Position numbers and translations under genes: made by a program. 64,000 nt of DNA from Uranotaenia lowii (lineage: Eukaryota > Arthropoda > Insecta > Diptera > Culicidae), in assembly GCF_029784155.1 (NCBI RefSeq), contig NC_073691.1, positions 121,869,474 through 121,933,473 on the forward strand, written 5' to 3'. Below are positions 1 to 11,904 of the stretch, one piece after another (the first letter of the stretch is position 1; each line of letters begins with the position of its first letter). A model generated the notes under the pieces. That model searched no databases. It saw only the letters and a list, made by a program, of their open reading frames with translations, and had not been told where the DNA came from.

Positions 1-1250
1 ATATAATATTCTAAACATATTTTACTGACATTACAAGGTTACTATTAATATAAGTTTTATATGAAATTCATAATAATTCAAATGACTTAGAAAGATTTTA
101 CTTTTGGAGTGTGAAATTGACACTCTAAGTCGGAAAAGGGAGTTTTTTTGTCCAGGCTTCCAGGGTTCGTCCATAAAAAAAAGTAAAGATACAATATTAA
201 AGAACTTTTGAATTCATTTAGGGTCCCCTAGAAATTTTTGTATTTTGAAGCTTCTGAAAGAAGTTACAAGCCTTCAAACTTGCAATAGTGTCAAAATGAC
301 ATTCTAAAGCGGATGAGGGTTAAGAGGGGGGGGGGCAAAGGGGGCAATTGCCCCGGTCCCCCGGTTCAGGGGGGTTCTCCGAGGAAAAAAAAGTTTTAAC
401 TTTATTACTACTTCTCTGTGATACTATTGAAATTTCTAAAAATCTAAGAAATCAAACTAGATAATCGGAATGAAAACTTGAAATATAACAACTAAAGCCC
501 CCCCCCCCCTCCAAAATAATATATAGAATATTTTTTCTCTTACATAAGTTAAGGAGACCCCCTGGAGTAAGCAGTGAATGATTTTTCCCGCATTTTGTGG
601 GCTGAGAATATCAAAATCTTGGTATTGAATTTCAACATTTTCTACCCAAAATCTGGAAAAAAATATAAGAAGAATGTGAAACCTTAAATTTTTATTTTTT
701 TTTTAAATCGAAACATGTCGATCAGGATATTCTGTTTAGAACAGGTAAAATAAAGAAAAAAGTTACAGAGGTTGTATATAAGAAACGACCGAGAAGTTCA
801 CGTAGAATTACAATGTCTTTGTGCGTCAATATGCTTTTCGTCTTAAATTAGCATTCTAGAATAAAGTATGTCGAATTTGTTTTAAAGGAATTTATCTTCA
901 GGAAAAATCATTCTTCCCTAAATTGTCGTTTGATACCTATTAATGGTCTAAAACGACCCATAAAGATAGTATGCAGCTTTTTCAACTGCATAGCAAAAGG
1001 CCGTCGAAATGATTGCGCCCGGCAGTTATGCAAGTAATGTGACCAACACACGAGCTTTGTATCAAACGCTTGCGAGAAAAGCTTACAACGACTGCTTTGA
1101 TCTAAACGCTTGACTCAATGCAAAACTTTCAAACTGTTTAGCCTTATGCGTCTCGTTGGAATCAGTATCTTGTTTTTATTTCCCTTCAGATCACCTAGCA
1201 ATCACTAGCTAAAAATGTTGCTTTTACCTAAAAGAGAGAGTCTTGACTTT
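1..1250. other. AT-rich non-coding stretch, no gene seen
   Basis: No long reading frame or recognisable element is visible. The stretch has G and C homopolymer tracts near 328-337 and 497-509. The G/C-rich pair around 325-375 and 495-510 could be the eroded ends of a small inverted-repeat element, but no target duplication is visible. Confidence 0.4.
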
Positions 1251-1267
1251 TCTGTTAACATTCAGGG

Positions 1268-1600
1268 ATGACGAGTGCGATGGGTGGGTGGCGTGGATGG
1301 TCTGGATGGGTGGGTGGTGGTGATGTGGGATAGGTGGGTGGATGGTGGTGGTGTGCAATGGGTGGGTGGGTGGTGGTTGTGTGCGATGGGTGGGTGGTCA
1401 GGATGGATGGTGGTGTTCGATGGGCCAGTAGCATGGAAGGCCGGGTGGTGGTGTGCGATGGGCGTGAGAAAAGGATGGGTGGGTGGTGGCGTGCGATAGG
1501 TGGGTGGTGAGCGATGGGTGGTGTTGGGAAGTGTGGTGGGGAGGTGTACGGTGGGTGATGGTGGGAAATAAGCTGCGGTGGGCGGGTGGTGTTCCATGAG
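1268..1600. repeat. G-rich GGGTGGTGG-type minisatellite
   Basis: The plus strand carries many imperfect repeats of GGGTGG, GGATGG and GGTGGTG. The spaced runs of three or more G make G-quadruplex formation plausible on this strand. Long reading frames on both strands here are by-products of the repeat and should not be read as genes. Confidence 0.85.
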
Positions 1601-1647
1601 TAGTGACGGGAGGTGTGTGTGGCATGGCGATGGAAGGTGTTGATGAG

Positions 1648-1935
<288 letters not shown>

Positions 1936-2435
1936 TTGGTGATTGGTGTCGCGGGTGATCTGAGCTATCACTACTTGCTTCCGCTGCAGTTGGCCATCTC
2001 TGTTCTGCTCTGCCCATGTGACAGGTTTGAATTTCTCTGAAAAAGTGAAACAAACCGTCAGTCGACCCCTTGTTTTATTCCTTTCGCTTGAAAAAAAAAT
2101 CAAAACTCAGGAAGGGGCGGGGCGTCCTAGTTTTCTTTCACTTTCGAATAGCCAATCAACGTTGAGCAGGCTTGGTATGTCTTTTAAGAAAGATGTCTTT
2201 GAAAGAGGCGTTTTTCGTGACGCGAGATCCGTTCGCGAATTTCAATTTGCTCCCCTATAGTGTTGCCGTAAGACGTAATTCTACGTCAAAACGTCTTCTC
2301 ATTTCCATTACATACACATGTCTTGCACAGTAATTAGTTTTTTTTATCACGATGGCTTTCCTAGTAATGGTTACTGCACTAATAGAGAATTTGTTTTCAA
2401 GTGGTGGTGCACCGGGGCACTACCGGTAGTGCACT
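1936..2435. other. Unassigned sequence between microsatellite and dispersed repeat
   Basis: No gene is recognised. The sequence is moderately GC-richer than its surroundings around 2110-2260. A short palindromic stretch around 2407-2436 (GTGCAC and CTACCGGTAG motifs) directly precedes the dispersed repeat. Confidence 0.35.
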
Positions 2436-3617
2436 TTTGGCTGTTTTCATGCTCGTTTTCACGAAGAGTAGTCCACTGGTAGTGCACCATAAAGTGGACG
2501 GCGGAACACTCTGAAAATATTCGGTGTTGCTAGCGCTCTCACCAATACTATCATGAATTTCGACAGCACGTGCTTCCCGGTGTAAACAAATATCAGCTGG
2601 TTGGTTTATTTCTATACCGCAAAATTGCGTTCGAGCTGTTTTTTTCTCTTTATTATCCCGAAGAACGGAAACTTGATCTGGATTCAATACCAGTGCCGTT
2701 TCCAACAGAGGCGGAGAATTTCACCTGGATGGCACGTTCCAAAGCAAACAACGCTCCAAGAAGAAATGTGCCCAGAAGGTTTGCTGCAATCGGTTCCAGG
2801 CGATGTCGAAAAAGAGCAGCAAATCCGAGAGCAAAAAGGTCAACCCAAAGATTTGGTGGAATCGCCCAAACCGAAAAGTTTCTTGTTCGGGAGGGTCCTA
2901 TAAGTTGGTCTCCACAGCAAGAAGCGTTCAGCTGCATCGAAGCTACTCTGCTACAAGCCAGCTTCGAGCTGTGCCTTAGGGCGACGATACTCGGTTGCAC
3001 CAAGTCCCGGATTCCCACCCGTTGCCCTTCAAAAACGGTAGTTCGAGACTACACCCGCATTGGGAGCTTGAATTTCTTTCATTTCGGTCTGTTAGCAAAA
3101 CTTTTTCCCCCGATTTCCGCGATCCGAGTTCGCCATTTTGACTTCCAAGAATTTTTTTGTAATCTGAAAATGGAAATAGGTACTCGAACGAAGATGAGAT
3201 TTGCGAGGAATAAACGTTCAAAATACCGGAACCTTCAAGCTGGGGTAACTGCAGTCTAGCAGCAGCAGCAGCAAGCATAGACCGCCCATAATCAGCCGAT
3301 ATTGCAGTTATCATCAGAGCCAGAGGCGAATCTACCAAGCAAAATAAATCTGAAATCTTCACAATTCAACATAATATATAAATTCATGCTAAAATTTTCA
3401 TATTATTTAAAAGACAATGATCAACTAAAATAAATTTCCTTTCAATTTTCGAAGTCAAACGAAAACAAATACCAGCTGTAATAGATTTTTGACAGCTTGA
3501 TGTTTTCTGTTGACACTGCCGATTTCACGCACACCAACAAAGGTTAGTGCAAAACTCGATTCATGCTCGTTATCATCGTGGATGGTGCAACACTTTCGGG
3601 TGGTGAAAACGAATACG
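2436..3617 (+). repeat. Dispersed repeat A, copy 1 (1.2 kb, unnamed)
   Basis: This segment aligns along its length with 13424-16533 once the insertion at 13841-15865 is removed. Shared blocks include the left end (ATGCTCGTTTTCACG and TGGTAGTGCACCATAA), the middle (GAAATGTGCCCAGAAGG) and the right end (GGTGGTGAAAACGAATACG). The motif TTCATGCTCGTT occurs near both ends in direct orientation. Copy 1 lacks about 53 bp present in copy 2 around 2751. A frame across 2640-2880 gives protein-like text in both copies, but frameshifts break it. I recognise no transposase, and no target duplication is clear. Confidence 0.7.
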
Positions 3618-4580
3618 GTATAAAATAGCAGCTTATTGGCTCTCAGTGCTGAGAGAACAGAGAAGCTTTATGATAAACATTTTTTAATTTTACCCGGGCA
3701 GTATCCGGGATAATTCCGGGTGTTATTACAACTTTTTACTTTAAATCATTATTATTGAAACTTCCGTCGGTTTCTAAATTCTAAACCCTTTTCTGTCCCT
3801 TTTTTGAGAATAAAAGCTATATAAAAAAACCTGCAGTTGCTTTGATTGGACCAATCGACAGTACTGAGTTTCCTTATTGAATTTTCATCCCAATTTCTGT
3901 CTTAAAAGACATGAAATGCGTGTTGAACCTGTTCAACTGATCTAACCTAAATTTTATCATCTGCTGAAGTAAATGTCCGGGGTGAACTCGGGTTCTTTAT
4001 TTAAGGTACTAAACTCATGTGGATTCCTTTTCTGATTTTTTCAATGATAACTGATTATGTGTTTCAAACATTGTTTTGTTTTTTTTTTTCAATCGATTTT
4101 TTTTTGCACTTATACCCCTTTGGCTTTGAGGAGATTGAATAATACTTTTGTCACATTTAGAATAAAAATTTGGTAGCAATTTTTTATCTGATGAGAATCA
4201 TATTCATAAACATCTCATGAAAAGGTTTTTTATGTTTCAAAGATATAAAATTGAAATACACATTTAGTGCAATTTCTGCTTTGGCTCTGATTGTTACTTT
4301 GAATCTTTTTTTTATATTTAATTCGTATTTTGTTTCTCAAAACTTGATTTGAAATTATGATTTAGATTTGAGACACTAAATTGTGGTTCTGTATATAACC
4401 TGATTTGAGTTTATTTATTTTGTTTATTTTTTTAGTTTTTTATGCTATGTTTCAAATCTTCATGATACTTCCCAATTGTCACTAGGAAAACTTTTCTCGG
4501 TGAAGCACAAACCAGACGATCAAAGATGAAATAAAAAACCTTTAAAATCTCGATCTAATCATTTTTCTAAATCAGAGAAA
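3618..4580. other. AT-rich non-coding stretch, nothing recognised
   Basis: No reading frame, repeat boundary or RNA gene can be supported. It has poly-T runs and very low GC content. Confidence 0.4.
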
Positions 4581-4799
4581 GGGGATTATTCTGCGACGCG
4601 AGTGACGTGACTCACGAAATTTCATATCGTTTTGGTGGCTTAAATAGCCTCTGTAGTCTCGAAATTTTCGTACGTATGAGCTGCTATTGGTTTTCAGAAC
4701 TCATCGATACACAAATTTCTTTGCTAAAGCATTTTCTGGAGTCAGGACGAAGAAATGAAATTTCGTGAGTCACGTCACTCGCGTCGCAGAATAAGCCCC
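4581..4799. mobile_element. Short inverted-repeat MITE (family GGGGCTTATTCTGCGAC), copy 1
   Basis: A 219-bp element whose ends are near-perfect inverted repeats of more than 40 bp, beginning GGGGATTATTCTGCGACG and ending in the complement CGTCGCAGAATAAGCCCC. A second copy in the opposite orientation lies at 61604-61799. There is no coding capacity. The target duplication is not clear. The TIR contains GTGACGTGACTCACG, itself partly palindromic. Confidence 0.85.
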
Positions 4800-6632
4800 A
4801 ATTTTAGTTGGTGATAAGGGTGTTACAAAACAATGAAATTGAATTTTGCATTTTGCAGCTCAAATCAGAGCTTTCCTTCTTGAAAAATGTCTTTACTCTT
4901 CCGCAATCTTTGCACGGGATTAATTGACAAGTTTTATTTCAAAATACCAGAAACTATCTTCTATGCAGGCAACATGGCTATATGAAGACAGTATACTGAA
5001 CTCATCTCCAGCATAGGGGCCCACCGAGAAAAATTGCCCTGTGCCAAGAATGCGCTGAGAAATGTATAGAGTAACGGACTTATTTTGGACCGCTTTGGGA
5101 AGTGGCTATGCTATTTTCTGAAATAAAAAATTACATGTTACAATTTTTGACTGGTTTATCCGTTTATTAAAAAGATTAAGGCTTTTTCTATCGAAACATA
5201 TCGTCGTTTGTTGCAATATATCAAGATTTAAACCTAAAAACTTGTTTCTTCGATCATTACTCTTGTCGGTATTTTCGACCACTCTCCTATTTTCGACCTC
5301 TTTTCGACCACCCTTAAAAAAAGGTTTTTTTTTAAATTTGCTATTTTTTTACGATAGCGATTGATGCATAATTATGCGAATAATTTAGTAAATCTTTTCC
5401 TTTTCCTTAATTCATTCCTGAACTAACTTTCTTCAACTTTTCTCCAGCCTGAATTAAGTACACTTGTTTGTTAAATTTGTCTGACTACAACCTTTTTTTT
5501 CTAAAATTTCTTATGTTTTTAAACAATAATTTTCAATATAAAATTTGAGTAAAAACAGAAAAAATTCTCTGTTTTATAGTGTGTTTCAAATGTTTTGGAA
5601 ATTCCGACAGCACACTACAATCTCGACGTAATTTAATCTGCAGTGGTAAATATTGGCCAGTTGGCTTATCTTTAGAATCAATTTTTAAGCGCAATCCTCT
5701 TCAGGCGACTTAATGATAAGTTAATAAAGTCTGACATCATCAACTCCGTGACATCAATTATTGTCCAAAACCTTAGTGGATTTGGTTTAGCTTCAGTTCT
5801 GTAGAATACATAGAATCAAGAAAGATAAAAAAAAAATTTGCGAGAATAATTCGATCTTGTTAATTATCTGAAAGCCATTTTTTTTCTAAAAACTTCACAA
5901 AAGTTCAGTTTTATAGTAGAAACAAATTTTGTTTAATGAAAAAAAAAATCATCGTTGGAGTAGATTTTTCAACAGTTTTTTTTTTCTTCAAAATTTGCAT
6001 AACCACAGGGGCAGGAAAACTATATTTTTGGTACATTTTCGCTTTACACATTTCAACAATTTTTCCTGAGCTATGAAGCAAATTAAGACTATCTCATAGC
6101 TATAGTAGTACCTATATATAGTTCCGTTCATAATTGTATAGGAATCGGAAGCACGCGCACTGTTACTTCGACTTTGAACTTCCATAATTTTTACTCTGAT
6201 GATATTTTTTGATCAAATTTTCTGCTTAAGCTAATTCAACTATCACACTATCATATCACAAAATTTGAACTTTCTCTTTCTACGAAAATCGGACCTTTGT
6301 ACAGTTACCATTCAAACGTACTGGAATATCACAGAAACTACGCAACACCTTTTCTTGAAATTTTGCAGAGTGATTGTTGAAATATAAAGTAAGCATGTCT
6401 TAAGATTTTGGAAATTTTTTTTTATGTTTTAAAGCTTCTTCAAGTTGTAGACTGCTTGACAAATAGTTGTCATTAATATGGATTGATAGATTAACGTGGT
6501 TTAAAGCACAAAAAGTAAGTTAAAACAATCATTGGCTTGGTTTATGCCGATTGAAGTGAACCCCGTCTAGAGACCGATAAAGCTGTAAAAATTTAATTTA
6601 AACAAAACTCTCGGTGATTAATCTTGAAAGCC
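4800..6632. other. AT-rich non-coding stretch, nothing recognised
   Basis: No gene is supported. A short degenerate tandem repeat with TTTTCGACCAC occurs at about 5268-5310. The remaining sequence is low-complexity AT-rich. Confidence 0.4.
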
Positions 6633-6699
6633 ATGTGGAGAACATCTCTCAGATTTAAGCTTTTCTGTTATGTTTAAGCTTTTTTTTTATCAAATTTAA
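6633..6699. repeat. Left remnant of the AGATTTAAGCTTTT repeat split by piggyBac
   Basis: The sequence GTGGAGAACATCTCTCAGA followed by two TTTAAGCTTTT motifs matches the ends of the repeats at 16616-16837 and 42080-42950. It stops at the TTAA target duplication. It resumes right of the piggyBac at 11083 (TTAAGCTTTCATCT), as expected if the transposon landed in a TTTAAGC site of this older repeat. Confidence 0.65.
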
Positions 6700-7065
6700 C
6701 CCTTCGTTTCATAAAGTAACAAATATGCAACAATTAATTAAATCTGTTCTAAATTTCCAATAAAGCTTAATAATCAACTTTTTTTTCGATGGCAATATTA
6801 TTTCTAACTTCAAGTTTGCATTCAAACAAAAAAAAATTTTTTTTAGTGTTTAAAAGTACAAAAAAATTACCTTGAATATGAAAAATATGAAATATTGAAA
6901 ATGCCTAATTTTTCCGATTTTTGGCCTAGTCTAATTCACATTCAGATTTTTTTTTTGACATTAAAAAAATATTTGCGTATTCTCAGTAACGTAATTTATT
7001 CAATGGATACAAATTGAATTTTTTTTTTTGGTTTTTCTCTGATATAATGGCGTTTTTTTATTAAT

Positions 7066-7083
7066 TGTTGCAAATTTGCAACA
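7066..7083. repeat. Left subterminal 18-bp palindrome of piggyBac
   Basis: TGTTGCAAATTTGCAACA is a perfect palindrome. It is followed by a second GCAAC motif (CATGCAACGG). A near-identical copy lies near the right end at 10935. Its position in both subterminal regions is consistent with a transposase-binding internal repeat, but that role is inferred. Confidence 0.8.
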
Positions 7084-7824
7084 CCATGCAACGGTAGCAC
7101 CCTAGTAAGGTTTATGGGTCCCATTGTGTGTTTTTGAAACGTTTATCATTCTAAATAGGGTGTATGTTTTCCAGTGGAAATTTTATCGTTTTAAATGATT
7201 TAGAATCTTGTTATCTTGACTTTTTGATAATGTTTCTGAAGAATATGCTCCACAATGAAAAAAAAAAATTATGAAAATTACAGAAAAATGGGAAAAATCA
7301 AGCACAAATTTTATTGATTGGATCATATAATCACATAAAGAGCATGACCTGCAGATACAAATCCCTGAGAGCATTGGACTGGCTGTTATAGCACTTTTTA
7401 TGCTAAAATAGGTATTTAAAAAAATATTTTTTATTAGAAATTCCTTTTTTTAATGTTATATAAGTTAAAAGGTAATATGTTTTTTCGTTTCCATGTTTTG
7501 TTCTCGTTATTTGCCAAAAATTTTACTATCAGTTTTCAATCCTTTTTTTAACTGTCATATCAATTGCTCGTCATTATGGCAAAGATGCTATAAACTTTTA
7601 AATTATGCTTAGTTCAAATAAATGACGATGGCGGTGTTAGTTTAGCTCAGCCAGTATCCGTCATTAATCAGCTGATGAAAGTGAGGTATTCTGGTGACTT
7701 TTGACTTCCTTTTGCTCACGTGATAAAAGCCATTTTACTGGTTTGAAATATTATTTTTCAAGGTACGTTATATTTTAAATCGATATAATTCCTCATAGTT
7801 TCATTAAATGGACTTATTTTCAGA

Positions 7825-10629
7825 ATGCTCCCGATCAATAAACCGTTATCCGAAAAAGAATTGATGGAAATTGTGGAAGGATGGGACAAGAGTGAGGACG
7901 ATTTTGATTATTCTGGTGACGAATGCATTCCCCAAAAAAAAGTCCTTGAAGGCGTTGAACCTGAAAATATGCAGTCGGAACCTCAAGATTTGACTCTGGG
8001 TGAGTCCACTTATGCAGTTTCTGGTAAGGTTGTCTATAAGAATATTCTATGGAAAAAAAAAAATTGAGAATCGATGAAAAAGCATCGGCGTTCAAGGATT
8101 CTACAGCGCTTCCTAACTTTTTTTTTAACAGAAATGACCTCACCGTATGATTTCTTCAAATACTTTTTTGACGATGAATTGATAACCTTGATTTGTGAAC
8201 AAACAAATTTGTATGCTATTCAAAAAAATCCAAACAGAGGAAACTGTTACGATACTACAGATGTGAAGAAGTTCATAGGTATATGTCAATATATGTCTAC
8301 AGTGTCCTTGTCTAGAACAAGATGCTATTGGAGAGAGGATATTGGTGTTCCTGATATCATAAAGGCAATATCTATTAACAAATTTGAAGACCTTAAATCA
8401 AACTTGCATTTCAAAGACAATTCTAAAATGTTAGATAAAAATCACCCAGAGTTTGACAAACTAGGGTGAGTGCTCCTACTTTGGACCTAGAGCCTACTTT
8501 AGTCTTAAAATTCCGAAAATTGAAAATAATTCATTGTGCTGGCATAAAATAAAGATATTCCTATGCACTCAATGAACTCTTATTCTTCCTGAGCCCTACC
8601 ATACCGTTTTTTGCCACTAATAGTCTTTCTGATAAAAATTTTCAACGTTTTTAAAAATGTACCTCTTCATCAGTGGTAAATCAGACAGCTGATCTAGTGG
8701 GGCGCATATTGAGAAATTAGAGTGTTTAAGGAAAAATCACGATTTTTTACTTTCAAAGCCAAAGTTTAAAGGGAAATTACTTCCACTGTGAATAATATGA
8801 ACCATACTACCCATTTTTCCAAAAATTCATGAAAATCAATGGAAAATTCGGAAAATTTGCAAAGGGTCCAAATTTAGGAAACTTTCGACTTTGATGTTCC
8901 ATGTTTAGACCTGATGTCATCAAATCAAAACCAACAAATCAACAATTTCTGCGAATTTTTAATTGGGGCATAGTTCAGAACCAATATTGAATATTGCCAT
9001 CATTTTTGCCTATAAAATATAGGTAAGTAAACACAATCAAAATTCAGCTATCGTTTTGCTGATAGAGCTGACGGGGAATAAAAGTGTTTGTGATATTTAT
9101 AACAGAAATATTAGTTTTTTAAGTATTAAAAAGCTGTAATACTATTTTATGATAGTAATTGATTTAAGTTTATACATTTACAATAAATTTGTTTATTTAT
9201 TTTCGAAAAATCAAATTTTTTATAGGAGTTTTAGTTCTAGGTCCAATGAAGGAACCGGTCCAGTACCAAAATAGGAATAGTAGGTTCAAAGTTGTAAATT
9301 TAAATCATCCATATCTTTGCAAATCTTTCAATAATGGCGAAACCCATGTTGAAAATTTTCATTGAAACTTGCAGATTAGATCATGACTTATAAATGAACT
9401 TCCTGGAGGATATAAATTTCTCGTCCATTCGTGAGAAAACCTCGATTATTTAAAAACCACCGCTTAATGGGTCCAAAGTAGGGCAACTAACCCTATATAA
9501 GATAAGACCCATAATCCAGATACTAACCAAAAATTTTTCATCAATTCCAAAAGAGCCCAAGATGTCTATAGATGAGCAAATTTGCGCCACAAAGACCCGA
9601 CACCACTTGAAACAATACCTTCCTATGAAACCGAACAAGTGGGGATTTAAACTTTTTGTTTTGTGCGGAGTGACAGGTTTTGCATATAATTTTGAGATAT
9701 ACGTGGGCCAAGAAAATTTCCTAACAGCAACAATTGATGACGAACCAGATCTTGGAGCCAGTGGCAACATCGTTGTCCGTCTAGCAAGGGTTATACCAAA
9801 ACAACAAAATTATACCCTTTATTGTGATAACTATTATACATCTCTTCCACTTGTTGTTTTCATGGCAAAACAAGGAATTGGAATGCTAGGAACAGTGCGT
9901 AGAAATAGGATTCCCAATTGTAAGGCTTTGGACGATAAAGATTTCAAAAATTATCCAAGAGGAACGTCAGTGGAATACACAGCATTAGTTGATGGAGTAG
10001 AGGTCAGCAACGTTTCATGGCTTGATAACAAGCCTGTAATGCTACTCTCAACATGTGCAGGAGAGCTTCCAAAAACCAAAATTAAAAGATTCGACCGCAA
10101 ACAAAAAAAAAACAATCGAAATTGACTGTCCAAACCTTATCAAAATCTATAATCAACATATGGGGGTGTCGACCTCCTTGATAGCCACATTGGTAGAAGT
10201 TCGATTCACCTCAAATCGAAGAAATGGTATTTCAGAATATTCTGCTATTTGATCGATTTGGCGAGCATTAATGCATGGTTGCTGTACTGCAGAGCATTGG
10301 AAAAAAAAGGAGTGCATTCCAACATGCGTTTATGGGAATTCCGAGCGGAAGTTGCAAAATGTCTATGCGTGATGGGTTCTCCTTCAAAAAGAATGAGAGG
10401 ACGACCTAGTGATGAACATCAAATCAAGAAGCGGCGCGGTCCAGCTGTCCATTTACCACCCACAAATATACGAACAGACCAAGTTGCCCACTGGCTGGAA
10501 CACGATCAACGTCGTCAACGATGCAAGTGCCCAGGGTGCCATGGAACGACATATTTTAAATGCTCTAAATGTGATGTTCACTTGTGTGTGACTAAAGAAA
10601 AAAATTGTTTTCAAAAGTTTCACGAATGA
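7825..10629 (+). pseudogene. piggyBac transposase, frameshifted and interrupted
   Basis: Fragments in order: an acidic N-terminus from ATG 7825 (SEKELMEIVEGWDKSEDD); a DDE_Tnp_1_7-type core start (MTSPYDFFKYFFDDELI, about 8134); the nested element at 8464-9493; then YKIRPIIQ and the catalytic blocks. The first Asp lies in SIDEQICATK (9565), the second in YCDNYYTS (9824), and the third would be in GGVDLLDSH (about 10165), just where the frame is broken. The C-terminus is a Cys-rich domain (CKCPGCHG...CSKCDVHLC, 10530-10590) typical of the family. Frames shift at an A11 run (about 8052), a T9 run (about 8118), an A10 run (about 10103) and a G-run (about 10161). A TTTTCAG acceptor-like site precedes the start codon. 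All three Asp codons survive, so decay is recent to moderate. The product would cut and paste at TTAA. Confidence 0.93.
8464..9493. mobile_element. TA-flanked non-autonomous DNA element nested in the transposase
   Basis: A 1030-bp insertion with ends GGGTGAGTGCTCCTACTTTG and, inverted, CAAAGTAGGGCAACTAACCC, giving a TIR of about 25 bp with a CCTACTTTGGACC core. It is bounded by TA (8462-8463 and 9494-9495; the duplication can also be read as CTA). Removing the element and one repeat joins the Leu codon to Tyr-Lys-Ile-Arg-Pro in frame, as the piggyBac family requires. It has no reading frame of note. The TA target suggests mobilisation by a Tc1/mariner-type enzyme. The GTGAGT near its left edge mimics a splice donor. 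Confidence 0.92.
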
Positions 10630-10661
10630 TTTGAATGGAAATGCCGTTAATTTTTTTGATA

Positions 10662-10667
10662 AATAAA
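10662..10667 (+). promoter_or_regulatory. Possible AATAAA polyadenylation signal of the piggyBac gene
   Basis: AATAAA lies about 33 bases after the transposase stop codon and is followed by a further AATAAA and an A-run. The position suits a transposon transcript end, but such hexamers are frequent in AT-rich DNA. Confidence 0.4.
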
Positions 10668-10934
10668 TGTTATAAAATAAAAAAAAAAATGTTTTTTTTT
10701 CTCATGAATCTATTCACCAAACAGGCAGAAACTGCGGTGAATCCGTGCACCCATGGTGGATTACCAACATACATAGGTCCTACCCCTAGCTGAATTTTCA
10801 GCTCCAATAGTGTCCAGACACTAGGTTTACGAAGTTTTGGAACTAAAACTATGATAAGTGCAAGATAAATTAAGAGCAAACATTTATCTCTAACTGTCTT
10901 GTGTGAGGAACGAAAAGGTATAACCATTTCATGT

Positions 10935-10952
10935 TGTTGCATATTTGCAACA
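10935..10952. repeat. Right subterminal 18-bp palindrome of piggyBac
   Basis: TGTTGCATATTTGCAACA matches the left palindrome except at one position. It is followed by CAATTAAT, which is also found near the left tip at 6728-6740 after ATGCAA. It is likely a paired binding site of the transposase. Confidence 0.75.
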
Positions 10953-11086
10953 ATTAATATTTTGGCCAAATACTCGAAACATGTGAAAATAATAATTTTT
11001 CATTATTTTTCCCTTAATGTACTCATCATTGCGCACTATTGAGAATTTTTTCAAAAAAAAAAAAAAAAAATGAAATGAAGGGTTAA

Positions 11087-11904
11087 GCTTTCATCTAATA
11101 CTTAGTAAAGAACACATGAAATTTCCAATGCACCAATTAACTTTTCTTAGTAGGCTTCTACATCCTACAAACATATTTCCTTGGACTTAAGTATTCGCCA
11201 TATTAATGAAAAAGAATTCGATTCAAATAGTAGAAGCACTATTTGTTAACGAAATCAAGACATTAAATATAGTTTCCCTTACTCTTAAGAACAATCGATT
11301 GTTTCCTTTATTTTAGTAATGAATTGTACAGAAAATAATATTCTAGTTATTTGAACTATATATGTCACTGAAAGACGTTCAAAATCAGAGAAACAGTCTC
11401 TCAAATAATTGAAAGTTATGATTTAGGGTGTTCCATTATGTCTAAGCGTGACTTTAATACAACCGTGCTCATTCCGATTTCTGCTGGGTGTTGTTGTTTA
11501 CAGTTTAACACGTTGCGGATCAAAACATTTTTCGGTGTTTCTCGACTCAGATTTCTGCGCGGTCCCTAGTGTTTTAATCAAGTGTCTAACGTTAAAAGTT
11601 AAACTCAACTTTCTACTACCGAACATGGACGACTGTAATTGCTTAGAAGAAAAGTTTGAACTCTACGTAGATTTAGACTGCTGATTTGGTGCAAGAAAAA
11701 CTCTAAGCACACCTGTCGCACTCCCCAACCGAATGCGTGGTCCTAGATGGACCTTCCTGTTGCAAAAAGTTAAACTTTTACTGGCCATAGGAACAGTCGG
11801 AAAGAACCGATTATCCCCCGCACAGTTCCTCGAATCGACATCGGTTGTAAACTTTGCTCTGAAACTTTTTCTTTCTTTCCAATATCTAAACAACAACAAC
11901 TCAC
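11087..11904. other. Sequence between piggyBac and the Ig exon; probable intron
   Basis: Read on the minus strand this follows the splice donor at 11903-11904, so it is probably the start of the intron downstream of the immunoglobulin exon. No second exon is recognisable before the piggyBac. A short plus-strand frame at 11448-11684 has no recognisable features. Confidence 0.45.

Larger units (their letters stand above)
6700..11082 (+). mobile_element. piggyBac-family DNA transposon, 4.38 kb, degenerate
   Basis: The element begins CCCTTCGTTTCAT and ends ATGAAATGAAGGG, a terminal inverted repeat with the CCC...GGG ends typical of piggyBac. It is flanked by the TTAA target duplication at 6696-6699 and 11083-11086. 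It carries a transposase gene in plus orientation (7825-10629) broken by frameshifts and by a nested 1030-bp insertion. Subterminal 18-bp palindromes lie at 7066-7083 and 10935-10952. Without the nested insertion and its TA it would be about 3.35 kb. The intact ends and TTAA show insertion by transposition and no later excision; it cannot encode an active enzyme. Confidence 0.95.

Noticed and set aside
2570..3259. 229-codon frame in dispersed repeat A as an active gene
   Set aside because: Copy 2 does not keep the same frame, and a 53-bp deletion separates the copies; more likely a repeat remnant.
8464..9493. Reading the transposase interruption as a spliced intron (GTGAGT at left)
   Set aside because: The segment has TIRs and TA duplications at the exact borders, so an insertion explains it better.
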